This document shows positions 1-10,100 of a DNA stretch of 23,588 bases, piece after piece. A program made the translations under genes and the position numbers. The notes beneath the pieces were generated by a model, which saw nothing but the letters and a program-made list of their open reading frames with translations, made no database searches and was not told the origin of the DNA. This stretch comes from CAYLMG01 sp964464635 (GTDB taxonomy: Bacteria; Planctomycetota; Phycisphaerae; Sedimentisphaerales; Anaerobacaceae). The stretch's first letter is position 1. The number at the start of each line of letters is the position of its first letter. The DNA is taken from positions 1-23,588 of the forward strand of contig CAYXGT010000044.1 of the NCBI GenBank assembly GCA_964464635.1. Direction: 5' to 3'.

Positions 1-2
1 AA

Positions 3-485
3 AATAGAGTTACTATTGCGACCAATGCCAAGACTATAAAAATATGCTTGGCAGCATCGGCGGGCGGGCACACCAGTCAACTACTTGAACTGAGCGAAAG
101 TTGGAGAGGAAGTCATACCTTCTGGATTACCACCACAAGTGCTCTCAGAGAGAGACTTTCAAAGAACGGTCAGGTTTATGTTGTTGGGGAGTGCAATCGG
201 CAGCATCCGATTCGGGTGGCTAAGGTATTGGTGCGATGCACTAAGGCAGTGCTCAGGGAAAAACCTGATGTTGTAATTAGTACGGGCGCAGCGGTGGGCT
301 GCATTGTGTGTTTTCTTGGTAAGCTGACAGGTGCGAAGGTACTCTGGGTCGACAGCATCACTAATGTGGAGCGGATATCACTGTCGGGCAGGATGGTCCG
401 TCTCATAGCTGATTTATTCTTAGTGCAGTGGCCGGAACTTGTTGAGAAATATAAAAACGTGGAATATACCGGACAGATTGTATGA
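3..485 (+). CDS. PssD/EpsE-like glycosyltransferase subunit (Alg14-type), 5' end not resolved
   Basis: Probable membrane-associated partner subunit of a two-part glycosyltransferase that transfers a sugar from a UDP-sugar to a lipid-linked exopolysaccharide precursor (Alg14/PssD family). Visible family marks are the N-terminal ...KICLAASAGGHTSQLLEL glycine-rich segment, the central 'DVVISTGAAVG' segment, and the C-terminal 'YTGQIV'. About 150 residues is normal for PssD. The frame is open from base 3 with no in-frame ATG before the GGH motif. A TTG at 48 would cut off the conserved first beta strand, so translation probably starts left of the window or at a non-ATG codon. The stop overlaps the ATG of the next gene (ATGA), indicating translational coupling to the PssE-like partner. 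Family assignment is firm; the sugar and acceptor are unknown. Confidence 0.82.
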   Translation, partial: NRVTIATNAKTIKICLAASAGGHTSQLLELSESWRGSHTFWITTTSALRERLSKNGQVYVVGECNRQHPIRVAKVLVRCTKAVLREKPDVVISTGAAVGCIVCFLGKLTGAKVLWVDSITNVERISLSGRMVRLIADLFLVQWPELVEKYKNVEYTGQIV

Positions 486-958
486 TTTTCCTGACCGTGG
501 GAACACAATTTCCCTTTGACAGACTTGTAAAAGCTGTTGATGAGGCACTAGAAACAGGTCTCATTGACGAGAAGATTTATGCACAGATAGGCAGCGGCAG
601 GTATCAGCCGCGAAGTTTTGATTATGTGGAATTTCTACAAAAAGATGAATTTGATAATTATGTCAGGAACTCAAAATACCTGATAAGTCATGCCGGCGTG
701 GGCATTATAATGATGGCGTTAGAATATAACAGACCACTACTCGTAATGCCGAGGCGTAAAAAGTACAACGAAGTAGTAAACGACCACCAGATAGCAATTG
801 CCAAAAAATTTGAAGAGCGTGGCTATTTATTAGCTGCGCATGATACGAATGGTTTACAGAAAGCCATTCAGGAACTTATGCACTTTATGCCGCGGCAAAG
901 AGCAGCGAGTTCTTATGCTGTAGCAAACAGAATCCGTTGTTTTCTCGACAATTTGTAG
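482..958 (+). CDS. PssE/EpsF-like glycosyltransferase catalytic subunit (GT28 C-terminal type)
   Basis: Catalytic half of the PssD/PssE (Alg14/Alg13-like) glycosyltransferase, cytosolic and expected to bind the nucleotide sugar. It begins MIFLTVGTQFPFDRLVKAVD, which is the family's N-terminal 'VTVGT..FDRL' motif. It continues with 'AQIGSG', then 'YLISHAGVGIIMMALEYNRPLLVMPR', the GT28 donor-binding region with the HAG.G motif, and then 'NDHQ..IAKKFEERGYL'. At 158 residues it has the usual single-domain length. The start ATG overlaps the stop of the PssD-like gene by four bases, so the two proteins are probably made in equal amounts. Substrate specificity cannot be read from sequence. Confidence 0.88.
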   Translation: MIFLTVGTQFPFDRLVKAVDEALETGLIDEKIYAQIGSGRYQPRSFDYVEFLQKDEFDNYVRNSKYLISHAGVGIIMMALEYNRPLLVMPRRKKYNEVVNDHQIAIAKKFEERGYLLAAHDTNGLQKAIQELMHFMPRQRAASSYAVANRIRCFLDNL

Positions 959-982
959 GTTTCGATAGTTCGTGGTAAGTGA

Positions 983-2962
983 ATGATTAGAGACAAGTTA
1001 GTTACAGCTATTGTACTTGCTAGTAGGTTAAATTTCGGTAGATTCTCCATCAAATCGCAATTACAAACTGCCTTGTGGCCGGTTGGAGAGGAACCTGTTT
1101 TACAGCGTCTTCTGATACATTTGGCCAGACAGGGAATAACCAAAGTGGTTGTGTGTTCCAATGGGGATGATTCAGTAATCCAAAGATTGAGTCATTTGAA
1201 AATTAATTCCAGCTTGAAACTGAAATTCCTTGATGAACCACTGCCTTTGGGCACAGCCGGATGTATTCGCAAGGTTGCCGAGGACGAAGGCGGCCAATTA
1301 TTTGTCGTATTTACCGCTGCAATTGTTTCGCCACCTGAAATTGATTTGTTGCTGCGGGCGCATAATAACGGCAAGTCACATCTGACGGCATTTTTTAATC
1401 CCAGCCGGAATGGTGATAAACGATACGGTAAACCTGTTGAGATATATGTTTGCGACCGTTCCATAGTCAAGTATATACCCACCGACGGATACTTCGACAT
1501 TAAACAAGGACTTATTCCAGCATTGATTAGCGATGGTGAAACGGTTCGAGCAGTTGCTCTTCCGAAGGATGCTGGAAATTTCTCGGATTGGCAGGGATAT
1601 TTATATGCTGTCAGTGATTACCTGCAGCAGACAAAAAATCCTGGTGCAACCTTAAAACTTGCCAAATACAATCATGACAAGGCAGTATGGAAAGGTATCA
1701 ATGTAAATATAAGCCCTGCCGCACGGATTTTTGGCCATGTTGTCATTCTGAATGAAGCATCGGTATCGGATGGAGTGGTTATTATAGGGCCGTCGGTAAT
1801 CGGGCGCAATGTTCGAATCGGCAATAACAGTGTCATCATGAACAGCATTATTTGGGACAATGTCAGAATCGAGCAGAACTGTCTGATTAGTAACTGCGTA
1901 GTTGACCAAGGCGCATTCTTGATACCGAATACTACCGTCCAGGAGGAGGCTGTCTCTGCCAGGCCGGTGGGATGGCTGCGAAGCTCATTTGCTCTCGGAT
2001 ATAGATTTATCAGAAACATAGCGCCTGCAATTGAAAACGCCGTACAAAATCAGCAGAGGCGACTCAGCAGCTTGTTACCAAATTCAGTGCTCCCGCGCAT
2101 TGGTAGTGCTTTGAGTATATTTGCCGTAATTATTCTTTTACTTTCATTTTTCTGGTCCTACCAATCCGGCATCGAAAGCCTTTGGAATGTGTGGAAAAGG
2201 AGCGATGAATATTCCTCAGGGCTGCTCGTTCCTTTTCTGGCTTTGTATGTATTGTGGTCGAGGCGGCACGAAATCGCCGATTGTGATGTTCAGTATTCTA
2301 TGTGGGGTGTGCTGCTGCTCCTTTTCGCCCAGGCTGTCAGGTTTTTCGGTCTTTTCTTTATGTATGGTTCGCTGGAAAGATTATCTATTGTCCTCAGTGT
2401 CGCTGCCCTGGTTTTACTTTTTTGTGGCTGGAAGTTCTTCAAAAAGGTGGCGACAATCCTGCTGTTTTTATGCCTGATGTTGCCGTGGCCGAACCGCATC
2501 CAGGCTGCTGTTGCGCTGCCTCTTCAGCGCTGGGCCACTTCTTCGGCAGTGTTTTGTCTTGAGCTGATTGGTTACGAGGTCATTCAGGAAGGCAATATTA
2601 TTCATATCGGTAATACGTCTGTGGCGGTAGCCGAGGCTTGTAACGGCCTGAGAATGATAACTGCATTTTTTGTGGTAGGCGCCTTGGTGGTCCTGCTTGT
2701 CAGGCGCTCATGGTGGGAGAAGTTGGTTGTCCTGATTTCGTGTCTGCCGATAGCTTTACTCTGTAACACGATACGGCTGACGCTGACAGCTATCGCCTTC
2801 ACGGTGGTGAGCGGTGATTACTGGGAGAAAATATTCCATGATTATGGTGGGTATGCAATGATGCCGCTGGCCTTGGGCGCAGTGGTGGCTGAACTGTGGC
2901 TTCTGTCGGAACTGATTACAGCTCCTTCAGAGAAAAATATAATAATATTAAAAAGAGGGTGA
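983..2962 (+). CDS. Exosortase fused to an N-terminal pseudo-nucleotidyltransferase and left-handed beta-helix module
   Basis: Three parts are visible. Residues ~5-215 resemble a sugar-phosphate nucleotidyltransferase (VLQRLLIHLARQGITKVVVCSNG; LDEPLPLGTAG), but the glycine-rich GxGTRxxPLT loop is replaced by VLASRLNFGR and the usual metal-binding 'NGD' position reads VVFTAAI, so it is probably catalytically dead. Residues ~245-320 are hexapeptide-repeat LbH (VVIIGPSVIGRNVRIGNNSV). Residues ~375-645 are a multi-spanning exosortase of the inner membrane. Its putative catalytic triad is Cys553 (VAEACNGLR), Arg598 (CNTIRLTLTA) and His619 (FHDYGGYAMMPLAL), with the usual DEYSSGLLVPFLALYVLW segment near 408. 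Exosortases cleave and transfer PEP-CTERM proteins, and three such proteins lie 10-13 kb downstream. Typical exosortases are about 270-300 residues and lack this front end. The exosortase call is firm; the role of the N-terminal module is inferred. Confidence 0.93.
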   Translation: MIRDKLVTAIVLASRLNFGRFSIKSQLQTALWPVGEEPVLQRLLIHLARQGITKVVVCSNGDDSVIQRLSHLKINSSLKLKFLDEPLPLGTAGCIRKVAEDEGGQLFVVFTAAIVSPPEIDLLLRAHNNGKSHLTAFFNPSRNGDKRYGKPVEIYVCDRSIVKYIPTDGYFDIKQGLIPALISDGETVRAVALPKDAGNFSDWQGYLYAVSDYLQQTKNPGATLKLAKYNHDKAVWKGINVNISPAARIFGHVVILNEASVSDGVVIIGPSVIGRNVRIGNNSVIMNSIIWDNVRIEQNCLISNCVVDQGAFLIPNTTVQEEAVSARPVGWLRSSFALGYRFIRNIAPAIENAVQNQQRRLSSLLPNSVLPRIGSALSIFAVIILLLSFFWSYQSGIESLWNVWKRSDEYSSGLLVPFLALYVLWSRRHEIADCDVQYSMWGVLLLLFAQAVRFFGLFFMYGSLERLSIVLSVAALVLLFCGWKFFKKVATILLFLCLMLPWPNRIQAAVALPLQRWATSSAVFCLELIGYEVIQEGNIIHIGNTSVAVAEACNGLRMITAFFVVGALVVLLVRRSWWEKLVVLISCLPIALLCNTIRLTLTAIAFTVVSGDYWEKIFHDYGGYAMMPLALGAVVAELWLLSELITAPSEKNIIILKRG

Positions 2963-2992
2963 TTTAAATCGCTGAATTAGAATGGGAGTGTA

Positions 2993-5350
2993 ATGATGAA
3001 TGAGATAGAAAAATACGACGGCCAGATAGTGGAGCAAAGTCCAATCAACGTGGAATCGCCAACCGACGAAAGTGTTGGCTTGACCGAAATGCTGAAAGGC
3101 ATTTTCCGACGGTGGTACATAGCGGCGATGGTGTTTCTGGCGATTTTTGCAGTCGGCCTGCCCGCAATTTGGATGGCAATCAAACCCTTGTATAGTGTTA
3201 CCGGAGCTATACGTGTTGCACCAATTCTGCGCAATATCGTAACAGGCGAATCAGACAAAGGAGAGATATCCAATTACGATAGTTTTGTGAATACGCAGGC
3301 GGAGCTTATCGCCAGCGACTGGGTTATCCAGAGGGTAGCAGACGACTTGGCGAAAAAGAACCTGATTTTCTTTCAGGAACTAAGCAGCCGCTTTATAGAT
3401 AAGATTAAGAGTAAACTGGATACCATAGAGGTTCAAAAGGACCCTGCAGCACTATTAAAACAAGCAGTAACTAAGGGAGTGATTGTGGTCGAGCCGGCTC
3501 GCCGTACCGAGCTGATAAAAATCACTGTGAAAAGTGGAAATCCCAGGGAGGCCGAACAAATAGTCAACTCCTTTATCAACAATTATACTGCGGTACAAAG
3601 TACCAGCGAGATGCAGGATGGCGCTAAACAACTGGAGCAATTGAAAAAATATCAGAAGGAGCTCGAGGAAAAGATTAAAAGTCAGCATCAGCAGCTCCGG
3701 TCGGTGCAGGAGTATATTACTACCGCCTCGGGTGGCCCGAAGGATGCAACGTTGCAGAGCCAAATTTCTATTCTGGTCAATGAGCTTACAAAGGTGGAGG
3801 CCGGTAGAATTAGACTCGAAACCAAGATAAAGTTGTCTGAACAGATGTACGCGAAAGAGGATGCTAATGAGCCTCAATATACACAGCAGGAACCTAAGCA
3901 GTCCGAAGACCTCTTGACGATGCGTACCCGGTATATAAATTCCGACCCCAACGTCCAAAGCCTGTCCAGAACTGTGGACCAGTTGGAATTTAACCTGATT
4001 ATGGCCAGGCTGACGCTTGCTCCCGATAACCCGGATTTGAAACAGAAGGAAGAATTTTTTGGTATATTCAAGTTACGCCTTGATGAGCAGCGCCGACAAA
4101 CTTCTGAGCGGTTTGACCAGGCTTTTGCTAAAACGCAAGAAAAACAAAAATCCGTCAGACAGGATGTCAATAACATCTTCTTAAAAGACAGGTTCGAACT
4201 GGAGGCAATGAAAGAGTTTGAAAAGCGTCTTGGTGACAAGCTTGCAAAGTTAAAAGCGGAATTAGATGCGGAAAACGACCAGGTTGTAAACGTGGGCTTG
4301 AAGCAGCTGGATATTCAAGACGTCGGTTTTCAAATCCAGATGGACCAGGACAATCTGAAGAGGATTTTCAAAAGGATTGAGGAACTGGAAATGGAGCTGA
4401 AGCAGCCGGCACGGATTTCTGTCGCTTTTTATGCTGATATTTCTAATATTAGAGACAAGCGGGTCAAATACAGTCTGGCTCTGTTTTTCTTTGCAGCATT
4501 CTGTGGAGTGCTTTTGGCGTTCCTGCGGGATAAAGCGGATAAGAGCTTGCGAACACCCCGAGAAGTGGCCAGACATATCGGTGTCAGGGTAATCGGTACT
4601 ACAAGCAGTCAGGAGGGAATCAAACGTGCACTTATACCGCAGCAGATTGAGCAGGACTATGAAACCATCTGGGCGAATCTTGGCTTGCTCGATGGCGGCA
4701 ATATACCTAAGGGGCTGGTGATTACAAGCCCGAGCAGTCGTGAGGGCAAAACTACTTTTGCTATCAATCTGGCTACGAGCATAGCAAAATCGGGCAAGAA
4801 GGTTCTTTTAATAGATGGAGACCTTAGAAAACCGGATATTGCCAATTTCCTGGACCTGCCCGGCGGTTCCAGAGGATTACAGGATGTTCTTTCGGGAGTG
4901 ATGCTTAGCCAGGCTGTTCATAAGGTACCACTGAGTGGTCTGGATGTGCTTGCAACGGAATCCGTAGATGGGCATAATCCTCTGCAACTATTGGCCTTGC
5001 CAAATGTTGCTCCTTGTATACGAGATTTCGCCCGGATATACGACCATGTGATAATCGATACCCCTCCACTGCTTGCATTCCCCGATGCAATGCTGTGGGC
5101 GAAAATGGCTGATGTGGTGATTCTGACAAGTTTTGCCGGCAGGACTACTACTGTTGATCTTGAAGAGGCCAGGCAAAAGCTTTCCGAAGTAAATATTAAA
5201 TTGCTGGGCACTGTACTTACTAATGTACGGCCCGATGTGGGCTATTATCGTTACGGTTACAGTTATCAGAAGAAATACAACAAGGCGAAAAGAAGTAGTA
5301 CCCGAGCCGCAAAGCTGCTATTACCATTTCACGGGAACAAAAAACAGTAA
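2993..5350 (+). CDS. Polysaccharide chain-length determinant / tyrosine autokinase (Wzc-type BY-kinase)
   Basis: Inner-membrane polysaccharide co-polymerase fused to a bacterial tyrosine kinase, expected to set chain length and coordinate export with the Wza-like lipoprotein at 17859-18614. The order is: cytosolic N-terminus, TM ~42-62, Wzz domain ~65-200, long periplasmic coiled-coil ~205-470 rich in Q/E/K, TM ~493-511, then the cytosolic CpsD-type ATPase ~540-745. Walker A is SSREGKTT (Lys586), Walker A' is LLIDGDLRKP (605-614), and Walker B is HVIIDTPP (685-692). A C-terminal tyrosine cluster at 751-762 (YYRYGYSYQKKY) is the likely autophosphorylation site. At 785 residues it has normal full length. 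Two adjacent ATGs (2993, 2996) follow GGGAG at 2984; the second has the better spacing (7 nt). It is followed by a 98-base gap before the next gene. Confidence 0.93.
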   Translation: MMNEIEKYDGQIVEQSPINVESPTDESVGLTEMLKGIFRRWYIAAMVFLAIFAVGLPAIWMAIKPLYSVTGAIRVAPILRNIVTGESDKGEISNYDSFVNTQAELIASDWVIQRVADDLAKKNLIFFQELSSRFIDKIKSKLDTIEVQKDPAALLKQAVTKGVIVVEPARRTELIKITVKSGNPREAEQIVNSFINNYTAVQSTSEMQDGAKQLEQLKKYQKELEEKIKSQHQQLRSVQEYITTASGGPKDATLQSQISILVNELTKVEAGRIRLETKIKLSEQMYAKEDANEPQYTQQEPKQSEDLLTMRTRYINSDPNVQSLSRTVDQLEFNLIMARLTLAPDNPDLKQKEEFFGIFKLRLDEQRRQTSERFDQAFAKTQEKQKSVRQDVNNIFLKDRFELEAMKEFEKRLGDKLAKLKAELDAENDQVVNVGLKQLDIQDVGFQIQMDQDNLKRIFKRIEELEMELKQPARISVAFYADISNIRDKRVKYSLALFFFAAFCGVLLAFLRDKADKSLRTPREVARHIGVRVIGTTSSQEGIKRALIPQQIEQDYETIWANLGLLDGGNIPKGLVITSPSSREGKTTFAINLATSIAKSGKKVLLIDGDLRKPDIANFLDLPGGSRGLQDVLSGVMLSQAVHKVPLSGLDVLATESVDGHNPLQLLALPNVAPCIRDFARIYDHVIIDTPPLLAFPDAMLWAKMADVVILTSFAGRTTTVDLEEARQKLSEVNIKLLGTVLTNVRPDVGYYRYGYSYQKKYNKAKRSSTRAAKLLLPFHGNKKQ

Positions 5351-5448
5351 GAGTATCTTTTAAAAGTCCTTTCAAGCTTTCAATAGCTTTAAACCACATA
5401 GATTTCCATTAAGGCCAATGATTTAAAGTAATAATATTTAGTCAATCT

Positions 5449-7152
5449 ATGAACCTGGTAATCATACATAAAAGTATTAAAGGCTCACATAAAAAGGGAA
5501 ACGGTTTGCTCCGCTTCGCACTCTCAAGCCCGCCCGCTGCTGGTGCTGTCATTGAAGGGCTCACCAATTGGCCGTGGCTAACTAATAACCCTCGAAAAAC
5601 TTCCCTTATATTGCCGAAGGATTGGGACTGCGAGAATATTGTAAAAGCAAACCGGATAATTCCATATATGGATGACGTTCAAATCTCTATGCAAACTTTG
5701 CGAAGAGCTGGATGGAAGAGCTGGATTTGCATTTCCAACGGAAGATTCGTTACAAAAATCGACCCGGAATTGACTGATAAAATGTTAGCTGCAACAGAAG
5801 CTGATATTGTGGCTGTTAAAGCTGCCGAAGAGCTGAAGGCGTACAACGAGAGGGCCAGAATAGCAGGGGGGGGCAAGCTCGTAGGTTTCCGCAGGTTATA
5901 TTGCAATTCTGTGGAATCCGTACCCCTGCCTGACGACTGGCCGCATCATGTTTTTGTCAGAACGAATCTTTTTGAAAAAGTCTCGGATGATTTTATCCTG
6001 CCCCGAAATTTTAATGATTTTTTGGCCAGGTGCAAGTCGGCCTCGCTGAGAGTAAGTTCGGTTGAAACGGGTGGTGATGTGATTGACCTGGAGACAGAAG
6101 ATGGCCTGCTTGATTTCTGCAGTGCTATTCTCGGTTCAGCCGTTCCGGTTTCTAACAATAAGACAATCAAGGATTCTGTTGAAGCGACCAAATCATCTGA
6201 CCGTTCAAAAAACTCAGACGACCCGTTAATTGTAGGCAAGGTTTTGTTGGGCAAAAATGTTCGGATTGGTCCAAAGACGGTCATTATAGGGCCGACCATT
6301 ATTGGCGACAATGTTGAAGTTGAATATGGTGCGGTAGTAAACTCGTCAATAATTGGCCCGGATGTTTTAATACCACGCCGTCAGATTATACAAAACAGGG
6401 TTCTAAAAGGGCCTGAATTAAGAAATGAACGTACTAACGCCTGTACCAGGGCCTATAGTTATAAGCGAAGCCTATGGGGCAATCATAATATACTGAGCCG
6501 CAAGCCTCGAAATAATAACTTCCGTGTCTGGCCGAGGCTTTCTTACGAAAGGTTCTTTAAGAGAATCTTAGATATAGCGACGGCCATTGTCGCTCTGATA
6601 CTTTTCGCGCCTTTTTTCCCGATTATCGCACTCGCTATAAAACTTACTTCATCAGGCCCTGTGTTTTTCAAGGACGAGCGACAGGGGCTTCATGGCAAGT
6701 TATTCAAGTGCATCAAGTTCAGAACTATGATTATCGGCGCAGAAGAGATGCAGGATAAACTGAGGGCGTTGAACCAGGTAGATGGACCACAGTTCAAAAT
6801 GGATGATGACCCGCGCATCAATAATGTGGGTGGATTTCTGCGAGCTACATACCTTGACGAAGTGCCGCAATTTATCAATGTTTTACTCGGCCAGATGAGT
6901 GTGGTTGGTCCCAGGCCTTCTCCCGAGTCGGAGAATGAGATGTGTCCGTTTTGGCGCTATGCAAGGCTGTCGGTTCGGCCTGGAATTACGGGGCTTTGGC
7001 AGGTTTTTGGAACTCGAGAACCACAAAGGGATTTTCAGGAATGGATACACTACGATATCAAATACATAAAAAAATTATCACTGAAGCTGGATTTGTGGAT
7101 ATGTTACCAAACGATGAAAAAAATGGCGAACCTGTTTATTCGCCAGTTCTGA
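5449..7152 (+). CDS. Initiating sugar transferase (bacterial sugar transferase family) with N-terminal pseudo-nucleotidyltransferase/LbH module
   Basis: The C-terminal ~200 residues (~366-567) are a bacterial sugar transferase of the WcaJ/Wzx-cluster initiating type, which moves a sugar-1-phosphate from a UDP-sugar to undecaprenyl phosphate at the inner membrane. Motifs are KRILDIATAIVALILFAPFF (membrane hairpin), SSGPVFFKDERQG, CIKFRTM, YLDEVPQFINVLLGQMSVVG with GPRP, and RPGITGLWQV. Ahead of this lie a ~230-residue domain with faint nucleotidyltransferase character (RRAGWKSWICISNG) and hexapeptide-repeat turns at ~262-320 (VRIGPKTVIIGPTIIGDNVE). The layout mirrors the exosortase gene at 983. 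The usual WcaJ N-terminal transmembrane/CoA-binding-like region is missing. No good ribosome-binding site precedes the ATG, so the exact start is less certain. It forms an operon with the TPR gene 25 bases downstream. Confidence 0.9.
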   Translation: MNLVIIHKSIKGSHKKGNGLLRFALSSPPAAGAVIEGLTNWPWLTNNPRKTSLILPKDWDCENIVKANRIIPYMDDVQISMQTLRRAGWKSWICISNGRFVTKIDPELTDKMLAATEADIVAVKAAEELKAYNERARIAGGGKLVGFRRLYCNSVESVPLPDDWPHHVFVRTNLFEKVSDDFILPRNFNDFLARCKSASLRVSSVETGGDVIDLETEDGLLDFCSAILGSAVPVSNNKTIKDSVEATKSSDRSKNSDDPLIVGKVLLGKNVRIGPKTVIIGPTIIGDNVEVEYGAVVNSSIIGPDVLIPRRQIIQNRVLKGPELRNERTNACTRAYSYKRSLWGNHNILSRKPRNNNFRVWPRLSYERFFKRILDIATAIVALILFAPFFPIIALAIKLTSSGPVFFKDERQGLHGKLFKCIKFRTMIIGAEEMQDKLRALNQVDGPQFKMDDDPRINNVGGFLRATYLDEVPQFINVLLGQMSVVGPRPSPESENEMCPFWRYARLSVRPGITGLWQVFGTREPQRDFQEWIHYDIKYIKKLSLKLDLWICYQTMKKMANLFIRQF

Positions 7153-7177
7153 AGCCAGATTGAGAGGATATAAGGAT

Positions 7178-10100
7178 ATGTCAAGAAGATATTTTAATTG
7201 GAAACTGGCCATCGCCATTCTGCTTGGTATTTTAGTTATGGCGATAGCCGCTTTCGGACTTAGGCAATGGCGGCGAACAATGCGGGCCGAAAGCGGTCTT
7301 GTACTCGGCAACAAGGCGTATGAGGAGCACAAGTACGAGGAGGCAGCCAGACAATTCGGTCGCTATCTTTCGATTCATCAAAATGATGTGGCAATATTGC
7401 TCAAATATGCTGATTCCCAGATAAAGATAAGACCGTTGAAACCTCGAAACCTTCAGCAGGCGATAGCCGCTTACCGCTCTGTTTTGAGGTTAGATGAGGC
7501 CAATCTGGAGGCTGCCACGGAGCTCGCCGGATTGTACCTTCAGATAAGTGTACCTGGTGAAGCAGAGCTGATTGCGAAAAGATATTGCGAATTAAATAAA
7601 GACCCGAAAGTCCGCAGAATTTTGGCTTTAGCTTATACAGCCCAGCGCAAGTTTGAACAGGCAGCAATAGAGCTGCAAGAGATAGTCTCCAGAGATCCGA
7701 ACCAGGTGTTGGCGTTTGAGATGCTCGGGCGGCTGGCCCTTCAAAGGCCGGAGGACTTTAATGAGCCGGCGGAGTATTGGTTTAATGAAGCGGTTAGGAA
7801 CAATCCATCTTCTGCGATGGCTTATATAGTCCGCGCTAATTTCTATATGAGTACCAAAGAGCAGGCAAAGGTGTTAGCCGACCTTCAACAGGCTGAAATA
7901 CTTGACCTCTCCGATATTCAGGTACGGCTTTTTTTGGCAATGGGATTCATTGATTCCGGAAATTTGGAACAAGCCGAAAAACATCTTATCGCGGTAAAAC
8001 AGTCGGAACCACAAAATCCATTATTATGGCAGAGCTGGGCCCGATTGGCATTGAAGTCAAAATCCGTTGACAAGATGCGGCAGGTGGCTGAAGAAGGATT
8101 AAAAGAGCTTTCTGATTATCCGTGGGATTTTATGCTATTAGCTGCCGAACTGTACATTCGAACCGATGACCTCGCTGATGCTGAAGAATGCATTAAACAA
8201 ATGAACCAGAAAGAAATCTTGCCTGCGATGGTAGCCTACCTCGAGGGTCTTGTAGCCGACCGCAGGGACAATGATTACGAAGCAATAAGATGTTGGCAGC
8301 GGACAATAGAGTTGGGAAACAGGTCTTTACAAGCCAGGCTGGCCTTGGCAATGGCATTTTCACGTGTAGGAAATACTCAGTCTGCTTTGCAGCAATTGGA
8401 AATATTGGTTTCTGAAATGCCCAACTCATTTGATGCCCGTTTTGCACTGGCCACTATGTTGGCAAAGGCCGGGCGCTGGGAAGAGCTTGAGGAGCAATCT
8501 CGAAAGGCATTATCAATCTCTCCGGGACACCTTGGGGTGATGTTATTGAATCTTCAGGCCGGGATACAACTGTTAGCCGGAAGCGATACAAGCGCAGATG
8601 CACAAGTCTGGCAAGACATTGAAACACAGCTTGGGAAGTTGGACCAAGCCAGCGGCGGGGCCTTGGACGTCAAGTTTGTGAAATTTCAATATGCCCTGCT
8701 CAGGGGAAATCACACGGAGGCGGAAAACGTCCTCTCTGAACTGAAGGAACAGTATCCTCTCGACACAAAGGTCGCCTTGGCAGAAGCTATGCTGCTCTCT
8801 GTCAAGGAAAGAGGCGATGAAGCTTTATCTGTTCTAAGCAAAGCTATAAATAAATCTCCGGAAGCGACCGACCTTCTGGGACTCTATGCACTTCTTTCGA
8901 TTAGACTTCAAAAGTACTCGGATTGTGAAACATTAATGAAAAAATTGTTGGCACGCGTCGAGCAAAGCCCGGTCCGCCGACAGATAGGCCTGCTCCTTTC
9001 TCGAATTTATAATCTCTCGGGCAAAAAGGAGCTTGCCTATACCTGCCTTTTCGAACTTGAACAGGAACTGCCGCAGGACATCAGTATCAAGCGGCGACTA
9101 CTGCAATGTGGAGAGATTATGGGTAATCCACAGCGAGCACAACAGCTTATCGAAGCAATAAAATCCATCGAAGGCGAAGATGGTTGGCAGTGGCGGTACG
9201 AACAGGCAAAATTGTGGTACGAATCAGGCGACTTTAAGCAACGTTACCCTCAGGTTGTCTCCATTCTTAAAGAGAATCTGATTGCCAATCCAGGTGACGA
9301 GTATAGCCGAATGCTGCTTGCCGATACTTACAGTAAAGGAGGGGATTTTCACCTTGCGGCTTCTGCCTATAGTGAGGCGCTGAATAATCGGCCGGATGAT
9401 ATTCGATTAATTATTAGGACTATCGCCGCTCTCCAGAAAATAAACGAATATGCTCAGGCAGATGAGATTTTAGCCCGGACGGCCGAGCAAAAATTATTTC
9501 ATCCCGAATTGAGGAGACTGGAACTGCAAAGCCGCCTTATTCAGGGCGAAATAGAGCCAGCCGGCCAGATTCTGGAAGATATGCTCTCTGATGACCCAAA
9601 CAACGCGGCCATCTGCTTGTCTCTGGCTTCATTGAAGATTCAACAGCATCAATACTCTGATGCAGACGAGTTATTGACAAGATTGAGGAATCAACAGCCT
9701 GATTTACAAGCGGCCATAGAAAAACAGGTCGAGCTCTGTGTGCTCCTGAATGAAACAGCCGAGGCGATAGAGCTTTGCGATGAGGCCGTAAATAAATTTA
9801 ATAACGCTCAGGCATATGTGCTTCGCGGTCGAACGTACGCCATGTTGAGGCAGATGGATTTGGCACTGAAAGATTTTGAGCAGGCAACCGCTATCGAACC
9901 TGAAAACGCGCAAACATGGATAGCTAAGAGCAGCTTTAAATATTCCGCCGGGCAGTTTTATCAGGCGGCATCAGATATTCAGCATGCTATGGTTTTGGAA
10001 CCAAACGACCTTCAAATCAAGAAACGTGCCATCTCAATGTATCTGGAATTTACCGACAGGGAAATGGCAAGGCAGGCAGTTAATCTTCTTGATGAGGCCC

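Noticed and set aside
5351..5448. Possible terminator or promoter between the autokinase and the sugar transferase (CTTTTAAAAG palindrome at 5357; AAGCT...AGCTT)
   Set aside because: No GC stem with T tract and no paired -35/-10 hexamers; the gap is short and the genes are functionally linked, so read-through is assumed.
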